From NCBI GenBank assembly GCA_039566865.1, contig CM076955.1:3350501-3414500 (forward strand): 64,000 nt of DNA. Direction: 5' to 3'. This DNA is from Aurelia coerulea. Taxonomy: Eukaryota > Cnidaria > Scyphozoa > Semaeostomeae > Ulmaridae. The position numbers were made by a program, and so were the translations under genes. Positions 1 to 13,200 of this stretch are shown here, piece after piece. Numbering within the stretch: position 1 is the first letter of the stretch; each line of letters begins with the position of its first letter. Under the pieces are notes generated by a model that worked only from the letters and a program-made list of their open reading frames with translations, had not been told where the DNA came from and did no database searches.

Positions 1-1
1 G

Positions 2-209
2 TTTCTCAATCAATGCGACGGATCTGGTTTGAAAAGGAGCCACGGGTTTGTCTTTCCATGCAAGTTTAAATTTGATGGTTGGGCCAAATGCAAACATCTC
101 GAATGGGCCAAGCTGAAAAATAAGGATGATACGTCTGTTGGAATTACTGGATTAGGGAAAGTCTTAAAAGAAGATTGAAAGATAATGCTTAAAAAGTAGT
201 TTTAATAAA
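2..209 (+). CDS. possible terminal exon running off the left edge
   Basis: Reading frame 2 is open from the window edge for about 58 codons to a TGA at 176-178, and an AATAAA lies at 204-209. The peptide is Cys/Lys/Trp rich (…FPCKFKFDGWAKCKHLEWAKL…). I do not recognise it. It could be the last exon of a plus-strand gene, the 3' end of a transposon ORF, or chance. It lies antisense to SUZ12. Confidence 0.22.
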
Positions 210-260
210 TCTTTTTTTGGGTATTCAGTTTTTCATATTATCTATTTAATTGTTTGCCAC

Positions 261-298
261 AGCCCCATGAAAAGCAGTTCTTCAGGACTGATGGGGCT
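261..298. repeat. short inverted repeat (AGCCCCAT…ATGGGGCT)
   Basis: Eight-base arms pair around a 22-base loop that itself contains weak complementarity. Seen directly; function unknown. Confidence 0.35.
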
Positions 299-439
299 AC
301 CGTGCCTAAAAAAGTAAAAATAGAAATAATAGAAAAATAGTCAAAATTGAAGAGAAAATGTGAGCAGTCACAAAAGCATGATGGGACTTGATCAGCTTGG
401 TGGAGCTTCATGTATCACAACAATCAAAAAAAGAAATGG

Positions 440-925
440 CCTAATCAGTCTGTCTCAAAAGAAAGAAAATGGACAATATCATCACCCCAGCGATGACATA
501 CGGCGCAGAAACGTTGTCACTAACTAACAGACTTGCATCAAAACTGCAAGTCGCCCAAAGAAGCATGGAAAGAGCAATGCTGAATATCACGAAAAGAGAT
601 AGGAAGAGAAACGAATGGGTACGGGAGCAAACAAGAGTTGTAGACATCATAGCCAAGGCGAAATCACTGAAGTGGGAGTGGGCATGTCACATAGCAAGGA
701 TGGCAGATAACCGATGGGCAAAGAAATCCACAGAATGGACACCGTATGGAAGGAAGCGCAGCAGAGGAAGACCAAAAAAGAGATGGAGAGATGAAATCAC
801 AGAAACAGCAGGGGTCGATTGGATGAGAAGAACAGGGAACAGATTATGCTGGAAAACGTTGGGGAGGTCGTCGGCCTGCAGTGGCCTGAATGACTGACAA
901 TGATGGTGATGATGATGATGATCAG
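440..925 (+). mobile_element. RTE-like LINE, 3' fragment (RT C-terminus)
   Basis: The plus frame from about 440 to 897 encodes the post-RT C-terminal region of an endonuclease/reverse-transcriptase LINE. The motifs MTYGAETLSL, KLQVAQRSMERAML, KWEWACHIARM and RGRPKKRWRDEI are typical of this region. The catalytic RT and the endonuclease are absent, so it is 5'-truncated. The ORF ends with a stop followed at once by a GAT/ATG trinucleotide run (about 899-923), as expected for the simple tail of RTE elements. It lies on the strand opposite SUZ12, left of SUZ12 exon 8. Confidence 0.75.
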
Positions 926-967
926 AAAGTGAAAAAGACTTCCTAAATGAAATCATTACAAACATAC

Positions 968-1221
968 CTTATTTCTAAATCCATTTTCCCAAGTCTTGCC
1001 TTTCTGCGCAGGAGGTTCTTCGCCATCTTGCATCCAGTAATTGTGAAGGAGCAACTCGTATTCACCGTCTGTTAACAAGCAGTTTTTATGTTTGTCAAAG
1101 ACGATCAATTCTGCGGTATAAACACGTTTCTTGCATTCCTGAATTGGTGCATCTTCGCTTATTTCTGACACTTGATGTTTGAATTTCTTTGATGGCGGTT
1201 CAGAAATTGTGCTTGCAGAAT
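968..1221 (-). CDS. SUZ12: SUZ12 exon 8
   Basis: Encodes residues 247-331, including VYTAELIVFDKHKNC and LLTDGEYELLL, the most conserved block in this half of SUZ12. It begins after a TATACAG acceptor and ends in phase 0 at a GTATGT donor. The Trp-containing end (GKTWENGF) aligns with human RATWETI. Confidence 0.92.
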
Positions 1222-4200
1222 CTGTATACAAAGAGTTAATATAAGGCTCCGTTTACAATACCGGGTGAGCCAAAAAAAAGTTCCCACTTTCGAAAATTCG
1301 TAGCACCACAAGTACTTCATGGATTTGAATGATTCAAATTCCAGTTAAAAGCCAAAAGATCAAAGTATTTTTGTGATTTTTCTCGTCTTCTTACGAGCAC
1401 TGCAAATATAGGTGAAGTCAACTTTACAAAAATTTCATGTTTTCAAAATGACTGAAAAAGGGCCTAAAACACTTGATCAAATCGTTAGGACTCTCCTCAC
1501 ACAGAACGATACACACGTGCGTTTCACCTCTCTTAAGAGTAATAAGACACAGATTCTCAAACAGATACTAAAGATTTTCAATCCCATGACAGTAAATGTT
1601 CAGACGATATCTCTCACCCATGAGAAATTGCATTTTCTCTGTTGTTCTGAGCGAGGAGTCCTTTATGATTTGATCATGTATTTTAGGCCTTTTTCAGTCA
1701 TTCTGCAACCAACCTCGATTCCAGGGCTATCATTGTCTTCAGCCTCTCTTCTTCAGCACAAATGATACCCCTGGTTCCTACCTGCTGTTTTATGGTGAAT
1801 GTATTCTAATTTATGTCAAAAAATTATGCAAGCACTCTGTTCAGCAATGGCGTCATATTCACACAGCAAAACTCAAAGGTCAACTGTTTCCCGCGCTTGC
1901 AATCTGACGGCGCGATGCACGCAAACATTTGTCTTGCTGTAGCAAAGATTCAATAAAAGTGAACTGCAAGTTGACAATTTTACTGTACTGAAGCGAGAAA
2001 ACAAAAGATGTCGCTGCTAGCCGGTAAGTTTAGTTCGTGCCGTGATTTTACACAAGTCAAGATAGCTTTGTATTGTCTCATTCTTGGCCTTGTCAGTTGA
2101 CTGGCTCCTCCAAGAATGTTTTCAATATTTTCAGTTATCTGTTGGATATGATTTTCTGATATTTCATCCATGTTGTTGGGAAATTAGCAAAATTAGCAAG
2201 TATTACAGCACTCCATCTAACATATCAGTTTTGATTTTTTAGAGGGTTTTCTGTTTACAACTTTAAAATCTTCAACAGGCCTCGCAACAAAATGATCGTA
2301 CAAAGTCTTCGTATAATTCTTTGCGAAACCTAAGAAGCCATAACAAACAAGCTGTGCAGCATTTATTCATGTTCTCCTTGTTTCTCTTGAGAACTTACAT
2401 AGGCATAGGCATAGATAGCTAAAATGGCTAAAAATGAGCTTGAACACTTGAGGAAAGTCCTCTATTATTCGGTGTCTGGCACTAGAATGGTCTCCTTCCG
2501 TTGTACGACCATGACGCGTCTCATTTGAAATCAATTTCAGTCATTGACCTGAACAAATTTGAATAATAATTATCAGAATTTAAATGTCGATGAGAAACAC
2601 CCAGCTATCTATCGATCTATTCGCAACGCATTTTGAAGATGCATAGGCTCTCAGCTTTCGCTCAAAGTGTTACTCTTCAAGATCAGCTATTGGAAAGTTT
2701 GAAAACATAATGAAGCAGGAATGAGAAGATATTAAAAACGATATTATAACACTTAATCTGAACTTAACGAGAGTGCAAAAATATTGTTCGCAAGTAGTTG
2801 GCATTACCATTATTACTGTTAGAAAGTAAACTCCAGTATGGAAATTTTGATACATGGAAATTCACTGTTTCAACGAGAAAAGAGAGTATCAAAGTAAGTA
2901 TGTAGCCTTCAAATTTCATCACAGTAAACCCAACGATAAAGCCTCTATTGTGGACATACAAAAAATATGATGATGTTAGAAAAGCTTTCAATCTTGCCAT
3001 TCCGTCAAATACTCTTCATAACCTCTTACGCTGTTTAACGCACATCTTTAGAGGGAACTTGAAAGGTTACAGCGAGTTTGGACTCTTCCCTCATGATATT
3101 TTAGATTTGATTACTTGGTTGAAGATGTTGCTATTTGTTGTTGTCATTTGTAATTTTGACAGGATTTACAGCAGAAAATGATTCCTAAATTCAAATCCTA
3201 ATCCAACCATTCTTCTGAAAGTCTTAGCCTTGCGACATTCTGTTAATTTTGTGTTAATTCACCTGTTTATTTTCAGTGCTCAGTAAAATTTAAGAAAGGT
3301 CGCAAAAGTTCAATTCATTCCACTCCATCTAGCAATGAGAAATCTGTTTGAAACGGTGACTTTTTTGGTTCACCCAGTGAACCAAACTTTTTCAACCACA
3401 GTTTTCTAGCACACACATTAAAACCTGGTCAAGTACCCCCCCCCCTCCCCCCGGGGTTAAAAGGAGGCAACTGAGCTCAAGCATCCAGAGCATCACTTGT
3501 GAGTTTCTTACGAGTTTCTGTAATTTCACAATTTAAAATTAGAGTCGCCTAACTTTATATCAAGTGTACGGTGTGCTCTTTAAAAGGAAAGTAAAACAAT
3601 TAGCATGATTGATGCAACTGTTGGCACGTTCCTCAGCAAAGAAAATAAGATACTCATCATGAGTTGATTTTCTTGACATTTCCAAAATCCCGGCTTCGTG
3701 TACCTATTATATCGAATAGAAAGACGTATGTACCTAATGTATGTATGTACAAAGAGCAGATATTCCAGGAAACACAGTACCTCTAGGTGTAGGATGTTAC
3801 AGGGATGTCACTGTAAAGAGAGATATTTTCATTCCATTTGCAGCGTTCCGTTTGCAACAGAGGCCTCTAGAGGAAAGTAAACACTTTACAAATGTTACAA
3901 ACTGTTCTATGTTGTTCTTTTTAGATTCTCCGTTTGCTAAGGCAAGAATTTTCCTTATTGTTTCCATCGTTAGGCCCATTCACTGAAGTAGGAAAACAAA
4001 CCTCCTGTATAGACTTATCACAATTGCTTTATTTCTGGTTTCCTTCGAGTTTCCCAGAGCAGAGCAGTAAGTCTGTAATGTTACTGTAGTAACAAGTGTG
4101 ATGATGTGATAATATATGTAATAAGTCTGCTATACGGCCGGAGTTAATTTATGCAAAAAGCTCATTGTTTTAGCATTAGCCAATGAAAATGAAGAAAGAG

Positions 4201-7200
4201 CCTCGTAGGCACCAGGGTAACAACTGGCCGCCCATTGTTACCCTGGGTTCGAGGTTGCTAGAGGAAAGTAAACACTTTACAAATGTTACAAACTGTTCTA
4301 TGTTGTTCTTTTTAGATTCTCCGTTTGCTAAGGCAAGAATTTTCCTTATTGTTTCCATCGTTAGGCCCATTCACTGAAGTAGGAAAACAAACCTCCTGTA
4401 TAGACTTATCACAATTGCTTTATTTCTGGTTTCCTTCGAGTTTCCCAGAGCAGAGCAGTAAGTCTGTAATGTTACTGTAGTAACAAGTGTAATGATGTGA
4501 TAATATATGTAATAAGTCTGCTATACGGCCGGAGTTAATTTATGCAAAAAGCCGATTGTTTTAGCATTAGCCAATGAAAATGAAGAAAGAGCCTCATAGG
4601 CACCAGGGTAACAACTGGCCGCCCATTGTTACCCTGGGTTCGAGGTTGTTCTGCAACCACAAAGTTTTTCTATATTTGAATTTACCAATTTTTCCAATGC
4701 TTGTAACAAAGTGCGAAAAATCACAAAAATACTTCGATCTTTTGGCTGTCAAGCAAATATTGATTCATTCCTATCCATCCAGTACTCTTGATGCTATGAA
4801 TTTTCAAAAGTGGGAACTTTTTTCTGGCTCACCCGGTATGCTGGCATGAAACGAATACGGCATAAAACTGTGCCATATACCGGGTGTCCCAAAATGATGT
4901 GTTATTGTTTGATTGCTTACATGTCCATAACCAATGAACCGATTTTCAAAAACTTTGTTTTATTCGATTGCCTAAAAGCTAAATTGTATTGTAAGATGTT
5001 GGTTGTGGTTTTATAGCGGCGTTTTCATGTCGAAATGAAGATCGATAAACCTGCTCAAATTCAAGCCTTAGATGGCATGTGAAAGAAACAACCTATTTTT
5101 CCAGTAAACATTTTAGATGTGATACAAAAGGCTGACCTCCTATTAGTATTCTCTGAACTCAGTATTAACTGAAGTCGTATTCTCTGAACGACATATAAGT
5201 TCAACCTTTTGCATCACATTTAAAATATTGACTGGGAAAGTAGGCCGTTTCTTTTTCATGCCATATAAGGCTTGAATTAGAGCAGGTTTATCGATCTTCT
5301 TTTCAACATGAAGACATCGGCCTAAACCACAACTAACATCCTCGAATGCAATTTAGCCTTTAGACAATCAAATAAAACAAAGTTTTTGAAAATCGGTTCA
5401 TCAGTTATGGACATATAAGCAATCAAACGATAATACATCATTTTGGGACACCCGGTAGTAAAAACCCGCGTATGAGAACCTACAAATTTGCAAGTCAGCT
5501 GGGTTCTTAAATAATGAATACCATGGTTAGGTTCTTATAAAACAATTGAAAATTCGACGGCACTAAAAAGAACTAAATTCACTAATTTAAAAACAAATCA
5601 AAGATCAGCTATGCCTGGAAAAATAGTTTGGTCATTGATCTACTTGCCAAAAAAAGAAATTTGAAGATCGGCCTTACACTAAACTTTTGGTGATTTTTCA
5701 AACAGGAGTACTTTTTATGGGACACCCGGTAGAAAATGTGAAATGCGAAAATACAAAGCACAAATCAGACAAAAATTGCACCGTTAAACACAATACTTGA
5801 AAAGCTTATTACCTTCTGTGTCTCTGTCCGATTGACTCTGTTCATCGGAATTCATTTTCTTCCTAGATGTTCGTTTGCTGGATTTCTTAGAAACTGGCAC
5901 AGTCACTTGTATCGATAAAATGAAAGTCTTCACAGCTCTGCCATCTTCTCTAAATGCTCGACGTGGGATGGATATGGAACAAGATGCAGGTGCTGACAGG
6001 GCTTGTGAACTTGGGTTCCATTTTGATGTGCACCTTCCAAGGTCGAGAGAATCAACAGGAAATTCTTCACCCTTACAAATAAATACAAGGAAGTGTTACT
6101 TTTGACCAAAAAGGTTTATCATGCGTAAAGAATATCAACGTTTCTTGAAACATACAAAAATAAATTATGCATTGATTGCAATGACTTTTCAATCACCTGT
6201 ACAAAAATACAATGCTAAACTTGGCCTTGTACTGGCCAAGTTTTAGCCTTGCAACGGGGATTATGACCTTGTTATGACCTTGTCCTAGCTTTTGAAGAAA
6301 ATTACGAGGCTATCAGCAAGATTCCAAGTTACAACCAGTCTAACACAAGGTTTCTACAAGGCTAGGATCAACTTTGTGCTAGCCTAGGTTAAACTCATTA
6401 GCATTTTTCGAGCCATTTACAAGGTTACAGCAAGGCATTTCTTGGGTAGACCAAGGTTACAAGGCCATAAGTACAAGGCTTGTACATGGCTATTACCTGG
6501 CCTTGTATTTTCGTACAGGCATTTTGTTGCAGTAAAACTGGTAACTTAGATCTGAAAATGTATTTTACTAGAATCGGTCAATCTTTGCTACATTTCTTGC
6601 CATTTCTTCGATATTAGATGACCTGCTCTCTGATATGATTTTTCACTACACTCACACTCACATGATTTCACGTCACATTTCACGAACCTCAAAGTTAACA
6701 AACAAGGCAAATTTCCGCCAAAAACTAATAGATAGACGTCTACTCTGGACTTGAGAGTAATCCTTGATGCAAGTTTGTGCTCAGAAGTAAAAAGGTGCTC
6801 AGTTCTTCTGACACTGGTCACAGAAATAATAATATAAAATCTAAAGAAAGAATAAAAGCACCAATTGAAGTTACATAATAAGAGCACTCACAAAGATCTT
6901 CTAAGATCAATGGAAAAACGAAACACAAATAATCTCTGCAAACAGATATTTTTACATCTAAAAAGATAGTTGAGCCTTTCAGCTACATGCTGATACCTTG
7001 TTTGTGTGCATAACATGTGCTTTCAGGAAGCTATGTGCGATCTTGCTCATGAAGTTCTTTTTTCGGTCACTCGGTATCACCCTTTGATATTCCATTAGGA
7101 TCAAATCAATGAACCGTTTCGATCAGTCTTTGCTCAAAACTGAGTTCTATTAATCTATGACCTGCCTTTCACTATTGGACCTTGCATGCCATGCAAGGCC

Positions 7201-10200
7201 TAGTTTAAACATCTTTTTTGCCGTGTCGGATTGAAATTAAAACAGTTAAAATGGCCATTTTTCAAAATGCACAAGTGCAGTGGCTGATCACACGTAAAAC
7301 CGCGGACCATGACCTAGAATTGATTAATTAACGTGGCAGAAATACGATGTTTTATCTGTTTTATCAAGTCATTTTCTGCCGTTTGATACGACAAAGCTCG
7401 TGAACTGTTTTATCTATCTACAACGGCAGGTGATTCAAACATCGTTTTTATGTTGAATTGGATTCAAATTCGACACGGCAAAAAAACGATGTTAAAACTG
7501 GGCCTAAGGATGAAGCAGCAATTTGATTCTTGTTTCTTCTCTTCACCATCATATCTGAAAATTTACCTTGATCAATGACAAATGATAAACATGAGTGATT
7601 CCATTTAATCACCACAATCTTTAAATGATAAGCCACTTGAACCAACCTTTCTCTTCTTTGCTAAAATTTTGATCAGCTGCAAATTGACATCCACAAATTC
7701 ATCTTTTAATGAAGACTGTTTGCTCAAGTCACTAGTATTGAATATCTCTTCACCAAATTCTGTAAAAACAACAAGAGTACAGCTACAATTGTGGCAATAT
7801 TCTCACTCATTTCTTGAACAAAATTTTGGTGCCGTGAAACCTGTTTTTGATCAGTAGACTGAAAAGAGTTTTTGTTTTGTTTCAGTTGACAAAGTTTTTG
7901 TACCTTAATATATGCTGGTTGCAACAAAGGTGCAGAAAACAGGGTGGGTTTGGGGGACAGCTGACCACAAAATTCTTGCCAAAAAGGTTGGCAAAATGAG
8001 CAAAACAATGGATTCAATAGAAACTTTACGGTAATGTTGGAAAATTTGGTCATTTTCTCAATGTCCCCCCCCCCTGGATTGAAAATTGAATTTTCACTGT
8101 TGGATTCCAACCTACTCCCTGAACATAAAATATTTGTAGATTTCTATGTGAACCAATTATTGTCCTCTGGTCCTTGTACCATAACCAATCAGCTAGAAGA
8201 TGTCACAAGGATATCTTATTAAGATCTAGTCTAACATGATTGGTAAGTTAGAGAAGGTTGCATTGTTTATAAAATGCGATAAAATGATATGTTTGTAAAA
8301 CTATGTAAATGAATATTAAACTGATAAAAATAAAGAGGGTAATACCCAATCCTAGTTTAAATCCATCGTTATATGTCTAAATGCCACGTTGAAACTGGAT
8401 ATTATGTTGCTAAGAATGTTGTCCTTGTGGGTAGTAACCTTGTTTATAGGCAAGTCATTGATGCAATGTTATTAAACTTACCAACTGTATGTTAATTACG
8501 TAGCAATGTAATTCCTCAGCTGATGTCCTGTCACCAACATGCCATTCAGCCACCCGAAAGGAGAGACCGGACCGAGCAAATGCAGATCAAATATAGCTCA
8601 GTCATTTCAAACTATCTTTGTGGCTTTTCAGATAAATTTGAAAATGTCTAAAATTGTTAAAGAAGTTTTCAAGCAAACATTCTTAGCATTTAGTCCCCTG
8701 GGGAAGTACCATCACTCTTTTTTATGACAACAGAATGGGAATCTCTTTCAGAAAAATCTAACTATGATGAACATAAAAAATTCTGACATAATGAATCTTA
8801 TAAGATAACAAATTTGATGCAAGAAAGGAATATCAAAAACCTGGTCCATGGAAGAATCCAGCGAATGTGATATTCAGGAACTTCTCTTTCTGCTTGTTGC
8901 TAAAAAGACAATAAGATTTTATAGTGTCATGCAAATGCATCACTCAAATTTCTTAACAGATATGTGTTCAGTAAACTTTATGTTAGAGATTTCACAAATA
9001 TTTCTGTGAGAGACTGGTTTGTAAGAAACTAATTCCTTGCTTTATTCAGAGTTAAATACAAAAATGATCCTTTCTAGTCATCTTAATTTCTGTTCTGGTT
9101 GCTTTAATTACTCACAATTTTTTAATCCTGCTAGTCTAACAAAAAAAGCACCAGAAAAAAGTTCACATTGTTAACACTTAATAGCACACATAAAAATACT
9201 GAATGGATCTGAAGGAATGGAATGTTACTTGATAGATAAAAGATCAAAGTATTTTTGTGATATTTCCTGTATTTTAAGAGCACTGACAACCAGGCAGTTT
9301 CAGTTTCAGTTTCAGTTTCATATATTTTAAATTCACTTCATACAATTTATAATTTACTATACTAACAGCTAACTAAACTACAAGGAAAAGAAAATATTAC
9401 AGAAAATTAATACATTGGTACGGAAAATTAATACAATATACAAATACAGAGAAAAGAATAAATTGTATGGAGGGAATTACTTAAAGGAGGAGCTCTCTCA
9501 ATAGGTAAACTAATCGAGGAGAGAGCCCCCCCTGTCCTACGAAAATTTGAAATTATGATGGACACATTTGATTTTCGTATGATAAAGTAGAAATTGTGCC
9601 AGAATCAAACATAGCTTTGAATTATTCATTGACCTTGTTCAGTAAGTAAATTTTCAGTTGCTTTTTGAAGGATATTTTCGATGGAGCATTACGGAGTTCA
9701 AGCACCAAGATATCGAATTGATTTTAAACCATATTGAAGACTGTTTATTCGAGATAAGTATAGATTTCCTGGACTGGCCTGTCTCGTTGAATATTGATGA
9801 ACAGATGAATTGAATAGGAAGAAGTTATGAAAGCAACTAGGTGAAGTTTTATTAACAGAGTCAAAGACAAAGGTTAAAAGTCGGAGTTCAAATATCTCAG
9901 AAAGTTTGAGAAGTTTAAGATCTTTAAAGATTGGAAGAGAGGGTGACATGCGAGGCTGAAATGAGATAGCTCTGACTGCTTTTTTCTGTAGTTTAAAAAT
10001 TGGATCAACATATGATGCATATGTTTGACCCCAAACAATAAGACCATATTGTAAGAAGGACAGAAACAAAGCATTGTACAAGCAAAGTAAAACATCTAAG
10101 GGAAGTAAGTTTCTAATTTTGAAAAAGATTCCACAAGTTCTGGCTAATTTTTTAGAAAGTTCACTGAGATGGTATTTCCAGCTTAGATGCTCATCTAAGA

Positions 10201-13200
10201 GGAGTCCTAAGAATTTGACAAACTTGACCCTTTTAATATGATTTTTCCCTATTTTTATCGTAGAATCAGAAGGAACATTTTTAGAAGGAGAATGAAAGAT
10301 AATATAGTTTGTCTTATCAATGTTTAATGATAATTTAAGGCCTCAGGCCTCATTAATGCGCATGAGATTATACATTAGTTGTTCGCATCTTTATTGTACT
10401 CAGTGTGTCTTGAAGGCAGGCACATTTTCCCAACTATTTGCTCACAGGCACTGAATATTTTTAATGAGGCCTGCTGTTAAGATAGGATCTCTCCTTCCTG
10501 TTTTCATTCTTTCTTTGACTTAGTTGAATCCGTTCATTGATATGGTACACGGCAAGTCACCAAAATGATATTTTTCTAACCCAAAAAAAAACCCTGCAAT
10601 ATGGTATCAGGTCAGTGCGCTATTGTGGAGCTAAATGCTGGAATGACATTCCTGTGGATATAAAGAAATCACCCTCTGCTAATATTTTTCGACGAAAACT
10701 CAAAGCCTTCCTCTTTCAAAACCATTACCGAAGTTGATTGTAAACTTATTGATATAGAAAGTCACCATCTGCCCATAGTTTCTTTTATGCCTAAAATAAT
10801 CAAATTTGTATGAGAAATTTTTGAAAAAGGGGGTGCTCTCTCCTCGATTAGTTTAACTACTGAGAGAGCTCCTCCTTTAAGTAATTCCCCCCATGCAATT
10901 TATCTTGTTCTTTGTTCGGAAACTTCTATGTTGTATTATCGTTAGGTTCCTTATCGTTATTCTTGTGGCGTCAGAGACAAAGCGTATTAATTAGTTTTGT
11001 TATGTCTCGGCTTGCATGTGGAGAATTTAAACTATGAAAACTGAACTGAACTATGAAATTGGACTCGATGAATATTTCTCCGGTTTGAAAGCCGGGCAAC
11101 ACTGCAAAAACACTTTGCCAACCAGTGAGAAATGCTGGTTGCTAAACATTTCTCCATACAGAATCTTTATTGGTGCCCTTAGAAGGAATCTTATGTCTGT
11201 TTGACATGTCAACAAAGATCAAAGGAATAACATGCACAGTACCTGCATTCATCATCATCTTCCTCATCATCATTTTGAATAATGTCTTGCATCTTTGACT
11301 TTTTCTTCTCTAACATGGAGTCAATTTTGAATGCTTTCCTGGTATGGAAATATGTTCATGATCATCAGCAATGGCCAAAAGAATTCACCAACGAATGGTG
11401 AACTTCAAAAACATAAGATCAAAGGGAATTTTTTCCAAAATATACAGAAAGAGGAAGATGACATCAGCATAGTATATGTCTTCTATTAAGACTTGTTATC
11501 ATCTCTCCTGATCATGATATGGTTTTATAAACCGTGTTTTATACCGAAAACAACTACAGTTTTGTATTTTTTCTTACGTTTTTCATTGTACCAGCACCTC
11601 TAAGGGGACCATTATGGCATTGAGGTCATCTTGACCTTTTAATGCTATCCCTGCCACTATATCTATCTTTATATTATAAAACTTGTAAATATTTTAATTG
11701 TGGATACATACATACATAGGACACTGCACAACTGTGGGATTAACAAGGTTGAAGGTTCCTTAAAGGACACTGCATTCTCAAGAAAATCCCTCATAATTTC
11801 AGAAAGGAGTGGCTAATTTCAGTCAGGTGAATTTCAAAATGGGTTTGAACATTTCCATCATTAAATATATAATACAGCATAGGTTCCAAATCTTTTTCTT
11901 GGCGTAAAAAGGTGGATGTAAAATTCATGACCTATTTCTTCTGATTGAATGCCTGAAAAGAAACTGTAGATACTTATCTATAATTCTACCGTTGGACTTT
12001 TGAGAAATTTTGAATATTTTTCGAATTAAATTCTAACTCATTTGAGGATGTGACGTCATCAAATTGCTAAATCATAAACCAGATGAGTGACAAGACTTTT
12101 GCTGGATACAATATTGTAGGCATTCATAAAGTATGGTTTTCTCCTAAATTATTCCATGTTGCGTCAAACAGTTAATAAATTATGATGGTCTTAAGTTTTT
12201 TTGAAAATTTTTCTGAAAATATTGAAGATTCCAGAAAAGTCCAACGGTAGAATTAAAGAGAAATAGTTAAAGTTTCTTTGAAGTCAGTCAGTTCAAAGAA
12301 GTAGGTTGCTGAATTTTACACCAGCATTTTCAAAGATTTGGAACCTATGCTACTGTATATAATACAGTTTAATTGCCAACATCATTATCTTGATATCCAG
12401 ACAGCAGTGTCCTTTCAAATGGGTACCTTAGTCCCTTCAAATTTCGCCTGCCTTCAATTTTGGCTCCCTTTAATTTTTGCCCCCTGTGTGCAGAAGTTTC
12501 GCTCCCTTTAATTTTCAACCCCCTTGGTTTGAATTGATACAACATGATTTGAATGGATATGGCCCCGAGGAAGAGAACACGGTGGAACTAGAACAACAAA
12601 ATAACCCCTCAGACACAGGGGAGGACAATATCATCGTTATCGAAGAGCAATGCATGTCTTGTATTTTGTATTACAATCAAAACTAAAGCTCTTTCATAGA
12701 AAATAGATTTTTTCGCTTCCTCTAATTTTCACTCCCTCTAATTTTCGCCCCCCCCCCGATATTTCCACAATTCACCCCCTTTAATTTTCGCTCCCCTCTG
12801 GAGCGAAAATTAAAGGCAGGCAAAATTTGAAGGGACCAAGGCATTGTTTTTCCCCACCCAGTATCAAAATGCAGTTGAAGCATTACCTTCTATCTTTGTC
12901 ATCTCCATTTTTCTTGGTCCTTCTCTCTTTCATGTACGATAATGAACGATGAAGAAACAGTGGCTGAAAGAATGATATGATGCCTGTAAATATTCATGTC
13001 TGTATCATGGACGATGCCTGTAGGACTTGTACCAAAATGCAAGGCTAGGCTTGGCCTTGTACAGGCCCAAGTTTTAGCCTTGTAATGGGGATTATGACCT
13101 TGTAGTGGGGCTTATGTCGTGGGAAAATTACAAGGCTATCAGTAAAATTCCAAGTTCCAACCAGTTTAACATAAAGTTTCAATAAACCTTCCACAAGGCT

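Noticed and set aside
1412..1765. 117-codon plus-strand ORF
   Set aside because: It spans an inner inverted repeat of the family A MITE; the similar peptide near 48764-48991 comes from a relative of the same repeat.
6588..6887. candidate extra SUZ12 exon in intron 6
   Set aside because: A CTGTGACCAG acceptor precedes an open stretch, but its peptide does not resemble SUZ12 and the phases of exons 6 and 7 already join directly.
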